NCBI RefSeq assembly: GCF_002043095.1 | Contig: NZ_MVOC01000047.1 | Coordinates: 1 to 52,196 of the forward strand | Direction: 5' to 3' | Source: Mycobacterium sp. AT1 | GTDB lineage: Bacteria > Actinomycetota > Actinomycetes > Mycobacteriales > Mycobacteriaceae | DNA length: 52,196 nucleotides | In this document: positions 25,471 through 36,187 of the stretch, one piece after another | How positions within the stretch are numbered: position 1 is the stretch's first letter | Layout of the letters: each line of letters begins with the position of its first letter | Notes under the pieces: model-generated | Database searches by the model: none | Seen by the model: only the letters and a program-made list of their open reading frames with translations | What the model was told of the DNA's origin: nothing | Position numbers and translations under genes: made by a program

Positions 25471-26454
25471 CTATGGCAGGTGCCAGATCACCTCTGTCGC
25501 AAGGTAGAACACCACCACCCAGAACGTGTTGAGCCCGATCAGCAGCGCGAGGCCCCGTAGGTTGTCGCGCGGCGCGGGGATCTCCGGCGCGGGGCGCAGC
25601 CAGCGTCTGAGTACGGGGTTGACGTAGTACGGCATCGCCAGATAGCTCATCGCGAAGCTGGACAACAGGTTTCCGACCAACATGCCGAGCCAGAGCGGCA
25701 TGTGCAGCGGTGACAGGGCGAGCGTCAGGACGACCACGGTGGGGTAGAGGCCCATCCAGACCGCAAGCGAGGTCTTGACGTCCGAGGGTGGCGACGACTC
25801 GCGGCCCTTGTCGTCGAAGGCGAACCAGCTGCCGAACGAGTTGTCGACGGTGCGCGAGTGGAAGTCGGCGAACCTCTCACCCTCGGCAAGCAGCTGCCTG
25901 CGTTGATCGGAGACCAGCCACTTCTCCAGGTCCGCCTCGTTCTCGAAGCGGTAGAGCGTGGTCCACTCGTCCTGAATGCCCTCGACGGGGCGGAACACCT
26001 CGGTACCCCTGAATCCCTCGAAAGTGCTCTCCGCCAGGCGAAGACGATCCTGCCAGGCCAGGAAGTCGGCGACGTTGTCCGGGCTCACGCGGTGCGTCAC
26101 CACCACGGTGACCAGGGGATCGCTGGGGCGGGCGCCGCCGCTGATCACCTGCTGCGTGCCAGGGCCGTCGAGGTAGCGGGCACCGTCGGTCAACAGTTCC
26201 TGGCGGGTGGCGCTGTTGATCCACGCCTGCACGTGGGCAATCGAATCGAAGCGGTACACGACCACCCAGTCGGGCTGCACAGCGGTTGGCGGGTTGACCT
26301 CGGCGCCAAGGAATCCCGGGTAGACCGCGGCGCGGGAGTTCATGTTCAGCTGCCACGCCTCGAAATCCCCTTCGCAGCCGGGTCGTACCTTCTGACCGAT
26401 GATGACGGTGGCCGCCGTGTCCGTCGACTTGCGGGTGTCCATGCCGTCGTTCAC
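25471..26454 (-). CDS. Double ABM-domain membrane protein A
   Basis: About 327 residues. Two tandem antibiotic-biosynthesis-monooxygenase-like ferredoxin folds (about 10-105 and 108-200; DWVVVYRFDSIAHVQAW and EWTTLYRFENEADLEKW) precede three hydrophobic segments (about 233-253, 256-276, 298-320). The domains should be cytoplasmic and membrane-anchored. GTG at 26454 overlaps the stop of the molybdenum hydroxylase gene as GTGA; ATG 26442 is an alternative. It is a paralogue of the gene at 30113-31060, sharing domain order and LYPTV-VL plus RRWL-P motifs in the membrane part. Co-transcription suggests a role tied to the hydroxylase, perhaps a quinone or radical-handling partner (inference). Confidence 0.78.
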   Translation of the reverse strand: MNDGMDTRKSTDTAATVIIGQKVRPGCEGDFEAWQLNMNSRAAVYPGFLGAEVNPPTAVQPDWVVVYRFDSIAHVQAWINSATRQELLTDGARYLDGPGTQQVISGGARPSDPLVTVVVTHRVSPDNVADFLAWQDRLRLAESTFEGFRGTEVFRPVEGIQDEWTTLYRFENEADLEKWLVSDQRRQLLAEGERFADFHSRTVDNSFGSWFAFDDKGRESSPPSDVKTSLAVWMGLYPTVVVLTLALSPLHMPLWLGMLVGNLLSSFAMSYLAMPYYVNPVLRRWLRPAPEIPAPRDNLRGLALLIGLNTFWVVVFYLATEVIWHLP

Positions 26455-29168
26455 GCAATCGGGGTTCGGCGAGCCGACGGCAGCCGGTCGTAGATTCGTT
26501 CGGGGGTCAGGGGCAGGTCGCGGAACCGCACCCCGGTCGCGTCTTCGAGCGCATTGGCCAAGGCGGGCGCGATGGGGTTGATGCAACATTCTGCCATGCC
26601 CTTGGCCTTCATCGGGCCAACGGAGTCAGAGGATTCCACGAACAGCAGCTCCGTGCGGGGGACGTCGGCGTAGGTCGGGATGCGGTAGTTGCGCAGGCTT
26701 GGGTTGGTCATCACGCCCGCGTCGTCGACTCCGAAGTTCTCGGTCAGCGCGAAGCCGATGCCCATCGCGACGCCGCCGTCGACCTGCCCCCGTGTCTGGG
26801 CGGGGTTGATGACCACGCCTGCGTCGGTGGCGTGCACGCTGTAGAGGATGCGAATCTCGCCGGTGACCCGATGCACGGCGATCCGAAAGCCGTGGCTGTT
26901 GGACGTGACGCTACGGGGCGACCCATAGGCCTTGCGCGACTCGGTGAACCGGATGCCGCGGGCCGAGGCGGCCTCGAGGAGTTCGGCCAACGAGAGCCGG
27001 GTGCCGCTGCACACCACGGCGTCGTCGTCCAGCGTGCAATCGGCCAGTGGCACCCCGGTGTGGCGGGCGGCGAAGCCGAGGATGCGGTTGCGCAGGGCCG
27101 TCGACGCGTAGTTCACCGCATTGCCCGCGACGAACATGCCCGCGCTGGCGAACGCGCCGGTGTCGAACCCCGTCTTGTCGGTGTCGGACTGCACCAGGCG
27201 GATTCGATCCGGCGTGGTTCCCAGGTTCGTCGCGGCGATCTGCACGTGCACCGTCGACGTGCCCTCGCCGAATTCGACCGTCCCGACCGCGATTTCGTAC
27301 GTCCCGTCGGCACACAGCGTCGCCCATGCCTCGGAGAGGTGCTCGGTCGGTGGCGCGGTCTCGTGCAAGGACGCCGCGGAGCCCGCCCCGACGAGCCAGT
27401 CCTCGCCGAGATCGCGCCCGCTGTCGTCGCGTCGCAGGGCCTCGTCGACCAGGTCGACGCACTCGACGATGCCGTCCTCGGTGAACTCCACGTCGTCGGC
27501 GTGCTCGGCCAGTGCCAGAAGGGCGTCACCGGGGCGGACGACGTTGCGGCGCCGGAGTTCAGCCGGGTCGAGGCCGAGCTTGACCGCCAGTTCGTGGATG
27601 GCGCACTCGACGGCGTACCCGGGTTGTGTCATGCCGTAGCCGCGAAGCGCACCACTGGGAACGGTGTTCGTGTAGACCGACCAGGCGTCGAACTTCTTGT
27701 TGGGGCAACGATATAGCGCGATCGCGGCACCGGCCGCGAAGAGCGTCTCGCCACCGTGGTTGCCGTAGGCGCCGGTGTTGGAGACGTTGTGGTAGCCGAA
27801 CGCGGTCAGCCTGCCGTCGGCCGTGGCACCGAGGGTGACCGTCACCTTCATCGGATGCCGGGGTGACGCGGTGGTGAACTCCTCCTCCCTGGTGAACTCC
27901 CACGACACCGGTCTGCCGGTGTCGAGCGTCGCCAGCGCGGGCAGGTCCTCGGAGAGGAGTTCCTGCTTGCCGCCGAAGCCGCCTCCGACGCGGGTGCAGA
28001 ACACCCGCAACTGATCTGGCCGCAGGTTGAACAGGTAGGCCAGCTTGAGCTTGGCGATCGACGGGGACTGCGACGCCGTGCGGACGTTGAGTCGGCCGTC
28101 CTCCATCCACGCGATGGAACCGTGGGTCTCGAGATGCGCGTGCTGGACTCGGGGCGAGCAGTAGGTGGCCTCGTGGATCACGTCGGCATCGGCCAGGCCT
28201 GCGGCGAAATCGCCTATCTCGCCGTGCAGTTCGAGCAGGACGTTGTGGTCCTTGTCATGGGCGAAGGGGTCGTCGTAGCTGTGCAACTGGGGGGCGCCGT
28301 CGCGCATCGCCTCCTCTGGGTCGAACACCGCTGGCAATACTTGGTACTGCACCACGACCCTGCGGCAGCCCTCCTCGGCGGCTCGCACGGAGTCAGCGAG
28401 CACGGCCACCACGCGCTGGCCGGCGAAGCGCACGACGTTGTCGAGCATGTACGTGTCGTCTGGGTCGACCAGGTGGTCGGTGTGGATGGCCGTGCTGTAG
28501 CGCTTCCGTGGCACGTCCTCCCACGTGTAGACCCGTTGCACACCAGGCACTTCCATCGCTCCCGACGTGTCGATCGACACGATTCTGGCGTGGGCGTGGG
28601 GGGAGTGCAGCACCTTGAGGTGCAGCATGCCCTCCATCGCGGTGTCCATCGTGAACTCGACGGCCCCCGTCACCACTCCGGTGGCCGCCGGCGCGCCGAC
28701 GCTGGTCCCGACGGCCTGCCCTGGCTTGGCCTCCTCGATGGCGCCGATCCCGTTGATTGCATCCTCGATGGCGCGGTAGCCCGTGCAGCGGCACAGGTTT
28801 CCCTTCAGTGCGCGGGGGAGATCCTTCTTCTGCTCGTCGGTGAACGTCGCGGCCGTCATGATCATGCCCGCCGTGCAGAATCCGCACTGGAAACCGGGTG
28901 CGTTGCGGAACTGCTCCTGCATGGGGTGCAGATTCTCGGGTGTGCCGAGACCCTCGATGGTGGTGACCTCTCGGCCGTCGGCGCGGAAGGCTGGGGTGAT
29001 GCAGCTGTGCACCGGGGCGCCGTCGAGCCACACGGTGCACGCACCGCAATCGCCTGCGTCGCACCCCTTCTTGACCCCGTGCACGCCCAGAGACCGGACG
29101 AAGGTCCTCAGACACTGGCCCGGGTCGGGCTCGGCGTCGAACGTCGTGCCGTTCACGGTGTAGGTCAT
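26451..29168 (-). CDS. Molybdenum hydroxylase, fused [2Fe-2S] and molybdopterin subunits (XDH/aldehyde oxidase family)
   Basis: A 905-residue enzyme of the xanthine oxidase family. Residues 1-150 are a CoxS-like small subunit with two [2Fe-2S] sites (Cys36, 41, 44, 56 and Cys95, 98, 126, 128). From about 165 follows the molybdopterin-binding large subunit with GGGFGGK (395-401), GALRGYGMTQPGYAVE and the catalytic Glu860 in KGMAEC. It should hydroxylate an aldehyde or N-heterocycle using water. It lacks the CODH active-site loop with the Cu-binding Cys, so it is not CO dehydrogenase. The Fe-S/Mo fusion with a separate FAD subunit recalls E. coli XdhD/YgfM. ATG at 29168 overlaps the FAD subunit stop (ATGA). 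Confidence 0.9.
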   Translation of the reverse strand: MTYTVNGTTFDAEPDPGQCLRTFVRSLGVHGVKKGCDAGDCGACTVWLDGAPVHSCITPAFRADGREVTTIEGLGTPENLHPMQEQFRNAPGFQCGFCTAGMIMTAATFTDEQKKDLPRALKGNLCRCTGYRAIEDAINGIGAIEEAKPGQAVGTSVGAPAATGVVTGAVEFTMDTAMEGMLHLKVLHSPHAHARIVSIDTSGAMEVPGVQRVYTWEDVPRKRYSTAIHTDHLVDPDDTYMLDNVVRFAGQRVVAVLADSVRAAEEGCRRVVVQYQVLPAVFDPEEAMRDGAPQLHSYDDPFAHDKDHNVLLELHGEIGDFAAGLADADVIHEATYCSPRVQHAHLETHGSIAWMEDGRLNVRTASQSPSIAKLKLAYLFNLRPDQLRVFCTRVGGGFGGKQELLSEDLPALATLDTGRPVSWEFTREEEFTTASPRHPMKVTVTLGATADGRLTAFGYHNVSNTGAYGNHGGETLFAAGAAIALYRCPNKKFDAWSVYTNTVPSGALRGYGMTQPGYAVECAIHELAVKLGLDPAELRRRNVVRPGDALLALAEHADDVEFTEDGIVECVDLVDEALRRDDSGRDLGEDWLVGAGSAASLHETAPPTEHLSEAWATLCADGTYEIAVGTVEFGEGTSTVHVQIAATNLGTTPDRIRLVQSDTDKTGFDTGAFASAGMFVAGNAVNYASTALRNRILGFAARHTGVPLADCTLDDDAVVCSGTRLSLAELLEAASARGIRFTESRKAYGSPRSVTSNSHGFRIAVHRVTGEIRILYSVHATDAGVVINPAQTRGQVDGGVAMGIGFALTENFGVDDAGVMTNPSLRNYRIPTYADVPRTELLFVESSDSVGPMKAKGMAECCINPIAPALANALEDATGVRFRDLPLTPERIYDRLPSARRTPIA

Positions 29169-29992
29169 CGGTGTGCTCCCGTGCTGAGTTCGGTGCGGAT
29201 CTCCTCGGCATAGTGCCGCGCCAAGTGCTTGCGGTGACCGGGGCTGCCGTTGGCGTCGTCGAACCACACGTCGTCACCGATCGCGGCGACGGCATCCGCC
29301 ACGACGTCGGCCGACGGCATCGTGTCGAACGTCAACCGGATCGGGTGCGTCGTGCCCGCCGTCAGGACCAGTGTCAGATCGTCGGTTCCCTGGCTCTGAG
29401 TCCCCACCATGAAGATGGTCGACCGCCCCATCTTGGTGAGGGTGAAGCGGCGGTGGGCATGGCGCTTGCGCAGCGCGCCGACGGGAATGTGGATGCTGCG
29501 CAACAACTCTCCGGGGCGAAGGACGGTCGAGTGGTTGCCGGTGACGAAGTCGGCCGCGTCGACGGTGCGCGCGGACCCCGTCGTCGACCACAGCTCGTAG
29601 CTCGCCTCGAGCGCCACCGTCATCGTGATCATCGGGCCCGCGGGAAGGGCCATGCAGATGTTACCGCCGACGGTCGCCGAGTTCCAGACCTTGAACGACG
29701 CCAGGAACGCTTCGCAGCTGGTACGCAGCAGCGGTCCGGAGGCCCACTCCGCAGGCGCTGTGAGCGCGTAGAGGTCGGCGATGGTGCACATCGCGCCGAC
29801 GTCGAGACCGTGGGCGGTCACCTCGAGTGAGTTCCAGCCCAGTGGAGCGAGGTCGATGAGCCGTCGAAGATCGGGCTGCGCGTCGGAGAAGAGCCACGTG
29901 CCGCCGGCCAACCACGCGTCGCCGGGGCGCCACACCGGGCCCGGGACGGCGGGTGGATTTCGGATGACGTCGGTGACCGTGCTGATGTCCAC
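29165..29992 (-). CDS. Molybdenum hydroxylase FAD-binding subunit
   Basis: About 275 residues of the CoxM/CutM/YgfM type. The FAD pyrophosphate motif AWLAGGTWLF (about 23-32), the second FAD motif SATVGGNICMALPAGP (about 105-120) and the C-terminal CO-dehydrogenase flavoprotein domain are visible. It relays electrons from the Fe-S clusters to an acceptor. GTG at 29992 follows GAGGGGA and is chosen because the upstream frame has no similarity. First gene of the three-gene unit FAD subunit, Fe-S/Mo subunit, ABM-membrane protein; divergent from the second ABM-membrane protein. Confidence 0.87.
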   Translation of the reverse strand: MDISTVTDVIRNPPAVPGPVWRPGDAWLAGGTWLFSDAQPDLRRLIDLAPLGWNSLEVTAHGLDVGAMCTIADLYALTAPAEWASGPLLRTSCEAFLASFKVWNSATVGGNICMALPAGPMITMTVALEASYELWSTTGSARTVDAADFVTGNHSTVLRPGELLRSIHIPVGALRKRHAHRRFTLTKMGRSTIFMVGTQSQGTDDLTLVLTAGTTHPIRLTFDTMPSADVVADAVAAIGDDVWFDDANGSPGHRKHLARHYAEEIRTELSTGAHR

Positions 29993-30112
29993 GCAATTCC
30001 CCTCGTCGGTCGGACTGCTCGACTGTAGGTCTTCGAGCGAGTTCCGTCGTCGCGGTCTACGTTCAGGACGGCGACTCAACGCCCAGCAACCGCGCCACCC
30101 GAGGAGGTCCCG

Positions 30113-31060
30113 GTGACAGCGATCGCCGTGACGGTGCTGCACCGCCCGGTCGACGCCCACGCGCTGGACGGGTGGCTGGCGGCGGTGCGGGCCGGTTGTG
30201 ACCGGGTCGTCGGCTTCGTCGGGTGCGTCGTCTCGGTGCACGCCGATGAGCGCCTCGAGCTCGCAGTGGCGGTCAGTTTCGCCCGCGAGGAGCAGCTTTC
30301 CACCTGGCTCGACGGACCGTCGTGGGCCGCTCTCCTCGCCGACGGCGCCGCTGCCGGAATCCGGCGGGCGTCATCGGATCTGGTGATCGTCGACGGCGAG
30401 CCGACCCCTGCCGGGGTTGGCGTCTTCCGGCACAGTGTGCTCGCCGGCCGGGTCGACGAGTTCACGACCGCGCAGGCCGCGCTCGTCGACGTGAGCGCCG
30501 CCTTCGCCGGGTACGACGGGACCGTCGTGCTGCCCACGTCTGATCCCGGAGAGTGGTTGTCGCTCATACGTTTTCGTACTGAAGCGCTGCTCGCCGCGTG
30601 GCTTGGCTCGCGCCAGCGCGCGGAGGCCCTGCCGTCGTTGCGGTCTACGCTCCTCGAGGATTTCTCGACGATGTCCAGCACCACCCCGTTGGGCACCACC
30701 GTGCGCTCGAGCAACGGCAAGACGGTGATGACGCCGAACTGGAAGTCGGCCATGCTGGTGCTCCTCGTCCTCTATCCCACCGTGATGGTGCTGTCGAGGT
30801 TCTTCGGCCCGATGCTCGACGCGGTCGGTGCCGAGCCATGGTTGGCGCTGTGGGTCAGCCAGGTCGTCAGCGTCTCTGCGTTGCAGTGGTGGCTGATGCC
30901 CGCCGTCACGCGCCCGTTCCGTAGGTGGCTGGATCCGGTGGACGGCGCCGGTCGGCGGATCAGCGTGCTCGGCGGCGCGACCGTCGTCGCGCTGTACGCC
31001 GTGACGCTGGCCGTGTTTGCATCAGTAAAGTGGCTGCAGTTCTGGGACTATGTGGATTGA
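30113..31060 (+). CDS. Double ABM-domain membrane protein B
   Basis: A 315-residue paralogue of the protein encoded at 25471-26454: two divergent ABM-like domains (about 1-95 and 100-190; EWLSLIRFRTEALLAAW) and three C-terminal membrane segments (about 213-233, 243-263, 283-305) with LYPTVMVL and RRWLDPVD. The cytoplasmic domains have lost part of the typical motif in the first repeat. GTG at 30113 follows GAGGAGGT. It is divergent from the molybdenum hydroxylase FAD subunit across 120 bases, so both paralogues bracket that enzyme. Its 3' end overlaps the GGDEF-EAL gene by 11 bases. Confidence 0.76.
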   Translation: MTAIAVTVLHRPVDAHALDGWLAAVRAGCDRVVGFVGCVVSVHADERLELAVAVSFAREEQLSTWLDGPSWAALLADGAAAGIRRASSDLVIVDGEPTPAGVGVFRHSVLAGRVDEFTTAQAALVDVSAAFAGYDGTVVLPTSDPGEWLSLIRFRTEALLAAWLGSRQRAEALPSLRSTLLEDFSTMSSTTPLGTTVRSSNGKTVMTPNWKSAMLVLLVLYPTVMVLSRFFGPMLDAVGAEPWLALWVSQVVSVSALQWWLMPAVTRPFRRWLDPVDGAGRRISVLGGATVVALYAVTLAVFASVKWLQFWDYVD

Positions 31061-33410
31061 CCGTGCTCGAACTGCGTCGAATCTGCTGAGAGGGCTGCGA
31101 GTGACTTTGCTAGCCCCGCGGCGCGCCGCGCTGGTCGGCCTCGTGCTGTGGGCCGTCTTCGCGGTCTGGCTCGGCTGTCATCGGTTCCTGGGGCCCGCCT
31201 GCGGCCCGGAGCTGGAGCGGGTCGTGAGCCACGTCGCGTTCGTGGTCTTCGGCGTGTTCGCGCTGGTGTGCGCCGGTATCGCGGCCTTGGCGAACCGGGG
31301 ACGGGCGCACGCGGCATGGATATTCGTGGGTGTCGGTGCGGGCGCGTGGATCACCGCCATCGGCGGCTCTGACGTGCATTCGCCGTTGGGTGTCGTCGCG
31401 GTGTCCCTCGCCTCGGTGGTCGACGCCGGCTTCGTCGTCTTTCCCATCGCGACGTGCGTTGCGCTGCTGCTGCTGCCCGTCGGGCCCGCCGGACCGTCGA
31501 CCGTGCGGTTGGTCTCGGACGGGCTCGTCGTCTCGGGGTCGCTGTTCCTCATCGCCTGGATCGTCGTCCTGCGCGACCTGTTCGACACCGGCCGCATCGA
31601 TCCGGTGGTGCTGGGGATCAGGCTGGCCTACCCGGTCCTCGACCTCGTCGCCGTCACCATCGGAGTGCTGGTGGTGATTCGTGCGAAGGGCGCCGCTCGC
31701 AGGTCGGTGGCGTTGTTGACGGTGAGCATCGTGCTGATGACCATCTCGAACGACGTGCTCTACCACCTGGTCGCCAGCAGCGGCCGCAGCAGAGGAGACC
31801 TACTCGACCTCGGCTGGGCCACGTCACTGGTCGTGGTCGGGATGGCCGCGCTGGCTGGCTGTCGCCCGCAACGCGCCAGACAGCTCCCGGTCCACGACAT
31901 CCTGTGGTTGCCGTACGTACCGCTGACGATTGCAGGGGCGGTCGTGGTCGCCGATCTCGCCAGACCCGCATCGGTCGTCGTGCTGTCGGTGTCGGTCGTG
32001 CTAGTGGTCACGGTGCTCTTCAGGCAGTTTCTGGTGATGGGGTCACACCAGCGCCTGTTCGCCGCCGTGGCCGAGCAGGCGCTGAGGGACCCGCTCACGG
32101 GATTGGCCAACCGGTCCCTGTTCAACGACCGGCTCGAACATGCCGTGGAACTACACCGACGCGAACTCTTCGGGGTGCTGGCGGTCGTCACCCTCGACCT
32201 GGACGACTTCAAGCTGGTCAACGACGGACTCGGACACGCCGCGGGTGACGCCCTGCTGGTGGACGTCGCGGCGCGGATCGTCGGCGCGGTGCGCAGCGGT
32301 GACACCGTCGCCCGGCTGGGTGGCGACGAGTTCGCGATCCTGATCGAGAAGGGGCGGGAGTCTCCCGACGTCGTCGCGCAACGCGTCGTCGACGCGTTCG
32401 ACGAACCCTTCATGATCGACGGCCACCTGCTGCCCGTCCGGCCCAGCGTCGGACTGTCCGTCGCGCCGGCCCGCAGCGATCTTCAGGCTGACGTCTTGCT
32501 CAAGCAGTCCGACCTGGCGATGTATGCGGCCAAGCGCGCCAGGGGCGCCGGAGTGTCCACCTTCGCGTCGGACACGGGATCCATGAACCGTCTCGTGGTC
32601 GAGGACGACGCACCCCGACTCGGGCTGCTCGGCGATCTGCGCCAGGCAATCGCGCGCGGCGAGCTGTCGATGGTGTACCAGCCGAAGGTCGACCTACGGG
32701 CCGACGGGCAGGGTGGCATCGGGGTCGAGGCGTTGGTCCGCTGGCCCCATCCCGAGCATGGTCTGCTGACCCCCGACGAGTTCCTTCCCCTGGTTCGGCG
32801 TCACGCTCTGACCGAGGCGATGACAGAGCTGGTGTTCGACCTGGTGTTCGCGGACGCGGCGCGGTGGCGCGCGGCGGGCCGGAGGGTTCCCGTCGCCGTC
32901 AACCTCTTCGCCCCGTCGCTCGACGACGCGGACCTCCCCGAGAAGTTGACGGCCGCACTCGCCGACCACGGGATGGCACCCACAGAGCTGACACTGGAGA
33001 TCACCGAGGACCTCGTCATCGAGGATCTTGGGAGGGCTCGCAACGTGCTGGAGCGCCTGCGCGCGACTGGTATCCGCGTGTCGATCGACGACTTCGGCAG
33101 TGGGTTCAGTGGGTTGCACTACCTGCGGGAACTGCCGGTCGACGAGGTCAAACTCGATCAGCAGTTCGTCATGCCCATCGTCGAGGACGACCGTGCCGCC
33201 TCGATCGTGCGGGCGGTGATCGACCTCGCGCACGACCTCGGCGTCACGTGTGTCGCGGAGGGGGTCGAGACGGTGGAGATCGCCGATCGGCTCAGGACGT
33301 ACGGGTGCGACTTGGCGCAGGGGTACCTCTTCAGCCGGCCGGTCGGGGCGACCGAACTGCTCGACACGTTGGCGAGCTTCGACGGCGAAATGATCGCCTC
33401 GGGAAATTAG
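31050..33410 (+). CDS. Membrane GGDEF-EAL protein (c-di-GMP cyclase/phosphodiesterase)
   Basis: Up to 786 residues. About nine hydrophobic segments (20-320) form a membrane sensor, followed by a GGDEF domain with an intact GGDEF (424-428) and an RxxD inhibitory site five residues before it. The EAL domain has EAL at 560-562, DDFGSGFSG, the Lys of EVKLDQQF, EGVE and QGYLFSRP, so both activities appear possible. It makes and/or degrades the second messenger c-di-GMP at the inner membrane. The start is uncertain: ATG 31050 overlaps the preceding gene by 11 bases, and a GTG near 31101 is an alternative. The HAIR element of clpB begins six bases after its stop. Confidence 0.93.
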   Translation: MWIDRARTASNLLRGLRVTLLAPRRAALVGLVLWAVFAVWLGCHRFLGPACGPELERVVSHVAFVVFGVFALVCAGIAALANRGRAHAAWIFVGVGAGAWITAIGGSDVHSPLGVVAVSLASVVDAGFVVFPIATCVALLLLPVGPAGPSTVRLVSDGLVVSGSLFLIAWIVVLRDLFDTGRIDPVVLGIRLAYPVLDLVAVTIGVLVVIRAKGAARRSVALLTVSIVLMTISNDVLYHLVASSGRSRGDLLDLGWATSLVVVGMAALAGCRPQRARQLPVHDILWLPYVPLTIAGAVVVADLARPASVVVLSVSVVLVVTVLFRQFLVMGSHQRLFAAVAEQALRDPLTGLANRSLFNDRLEHAVELHRRELFGVLAVVTLDLDDFKLVNDGLGHAAGDALLVDVAARIVGAVRSGDTVARLGGDEFAILIEKGRESPDVVAQRVVDAFDEPFMIDGHLLPVRPSVGLSVAPARSDLQADVLLKQSDLAMYAAKRARGAGVSTFASDTGSMNRLVVEDDAPRLGLLGDLRQAIARGELSMVYQPKVDLRADGQGGIGVEALVRWPHPEHGLLTPDEFLPLVRRHALTEAMTELVFDLVFADAARWRAAGRRVPVAVNLFAPSLDDADLPEKLTAALADHGMAPTELTLEITEDLVIEDLGRARNVLERLRATGIRVSIDDFGSGFSGLHYLRELPVDEVKLDQQFVMPIVEDDRAASIVRAVIDLAHDLGVTCVAEGVETVEIADRLRTYGCDLAQGYLFSRPVGATELLDTLASFDGEMIASGN

Positions 33411-33415
33411 ATAGA

Positions 33416-33436
33416 CTTGAGCGGAACAGACTCAAC
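33416..33436. promoter_or_regulatory. HAIR element (HspR operator) upstream of clpB
   Basis: CTTGAGC (33416-33422), seven bases, ACTCAAC (33430-33436); only the last base of each half departs from the consensus CTTGAGT-N7-ACTCAAG. It overlaps the SigH-like -35 GGAAC and a possible housekeeping -10 (TAGACT 33412-33417), so HspR would block both. Confidence 0.8.
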
Positions 33437-33450
33437 CTTGACGGCGTTGA
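33423..33450 (+). promoter_or_regulatory. SigH/SigE-like promoter of clpB
   Basis: GGAAC (33423-33427), a 17-base spacer and CGTTGA (33445-33450) match stress-sigma consensus in mycobacteria, where clpB is a known SigH target. The -35 lies in the spacer of the HAIR element. Confidence 0.55.
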
Positions 33451-33492
33451 ACAACGCGAGAAGCATTTTGCCCTGACAGAAACGGAGGTGTC

Positions 33493-36039
<2,547 letters not shown>

Positions 36040-36049
36040 CGCCCTTCGC

Positions 36050-36107
36050 CGAACGTGGAGTTTTGTCACGCCTTCCCCAGGGATCGCGTGGCAGAACTCC
36101 ACGTTCG
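36050..36107 (+). terminator. Long stem-loop after clpB, I-shaped terminator candidate
   Basis: Arms of 22 bases (36050-36071 and 36086-36107) pair fully in RNA, with two G-U pairs, around a 14-base loop. The stem begins ten bases after the clpB stop and no T-tract follows. Confidence 0.6.
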
Positions 36108-36173
36108 CGCGTTAAACGGCAGTGTGACCCGTTTGTGATCAACACGAGTTCGGGCGAAACCGGTACCAACCAG

Positions 36174-36179
36174 TAGGCT
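36174..36179 (+). promoter_or_regulatory. Probable -10 of ttfA, leaderless or nearly so
   Basis: TAGGCT ends eight bases before the ATG at 36188. It lies between the clpB terminator and ttfA, so ttfA has its own promoter. Confidence 0.45.
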
Positions 36180-36187
36180 AGGGCGCA

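Noticed and set aside
26451..29992. Molybdenum hydroxylase considered as carbon monoxide dehydrogenase (Cox)
   Set aside because: The large subunit lacks the Cys-containing CODH active-site loop and the subunits are fused differently.
31050..31110. Later GTG starts for the GGDEF-EAL gene
   Set aside because: Possible, but the 11-base overlap start is equally plausible; no ribosome-binding site decides, so the longest form is listed with a caution.
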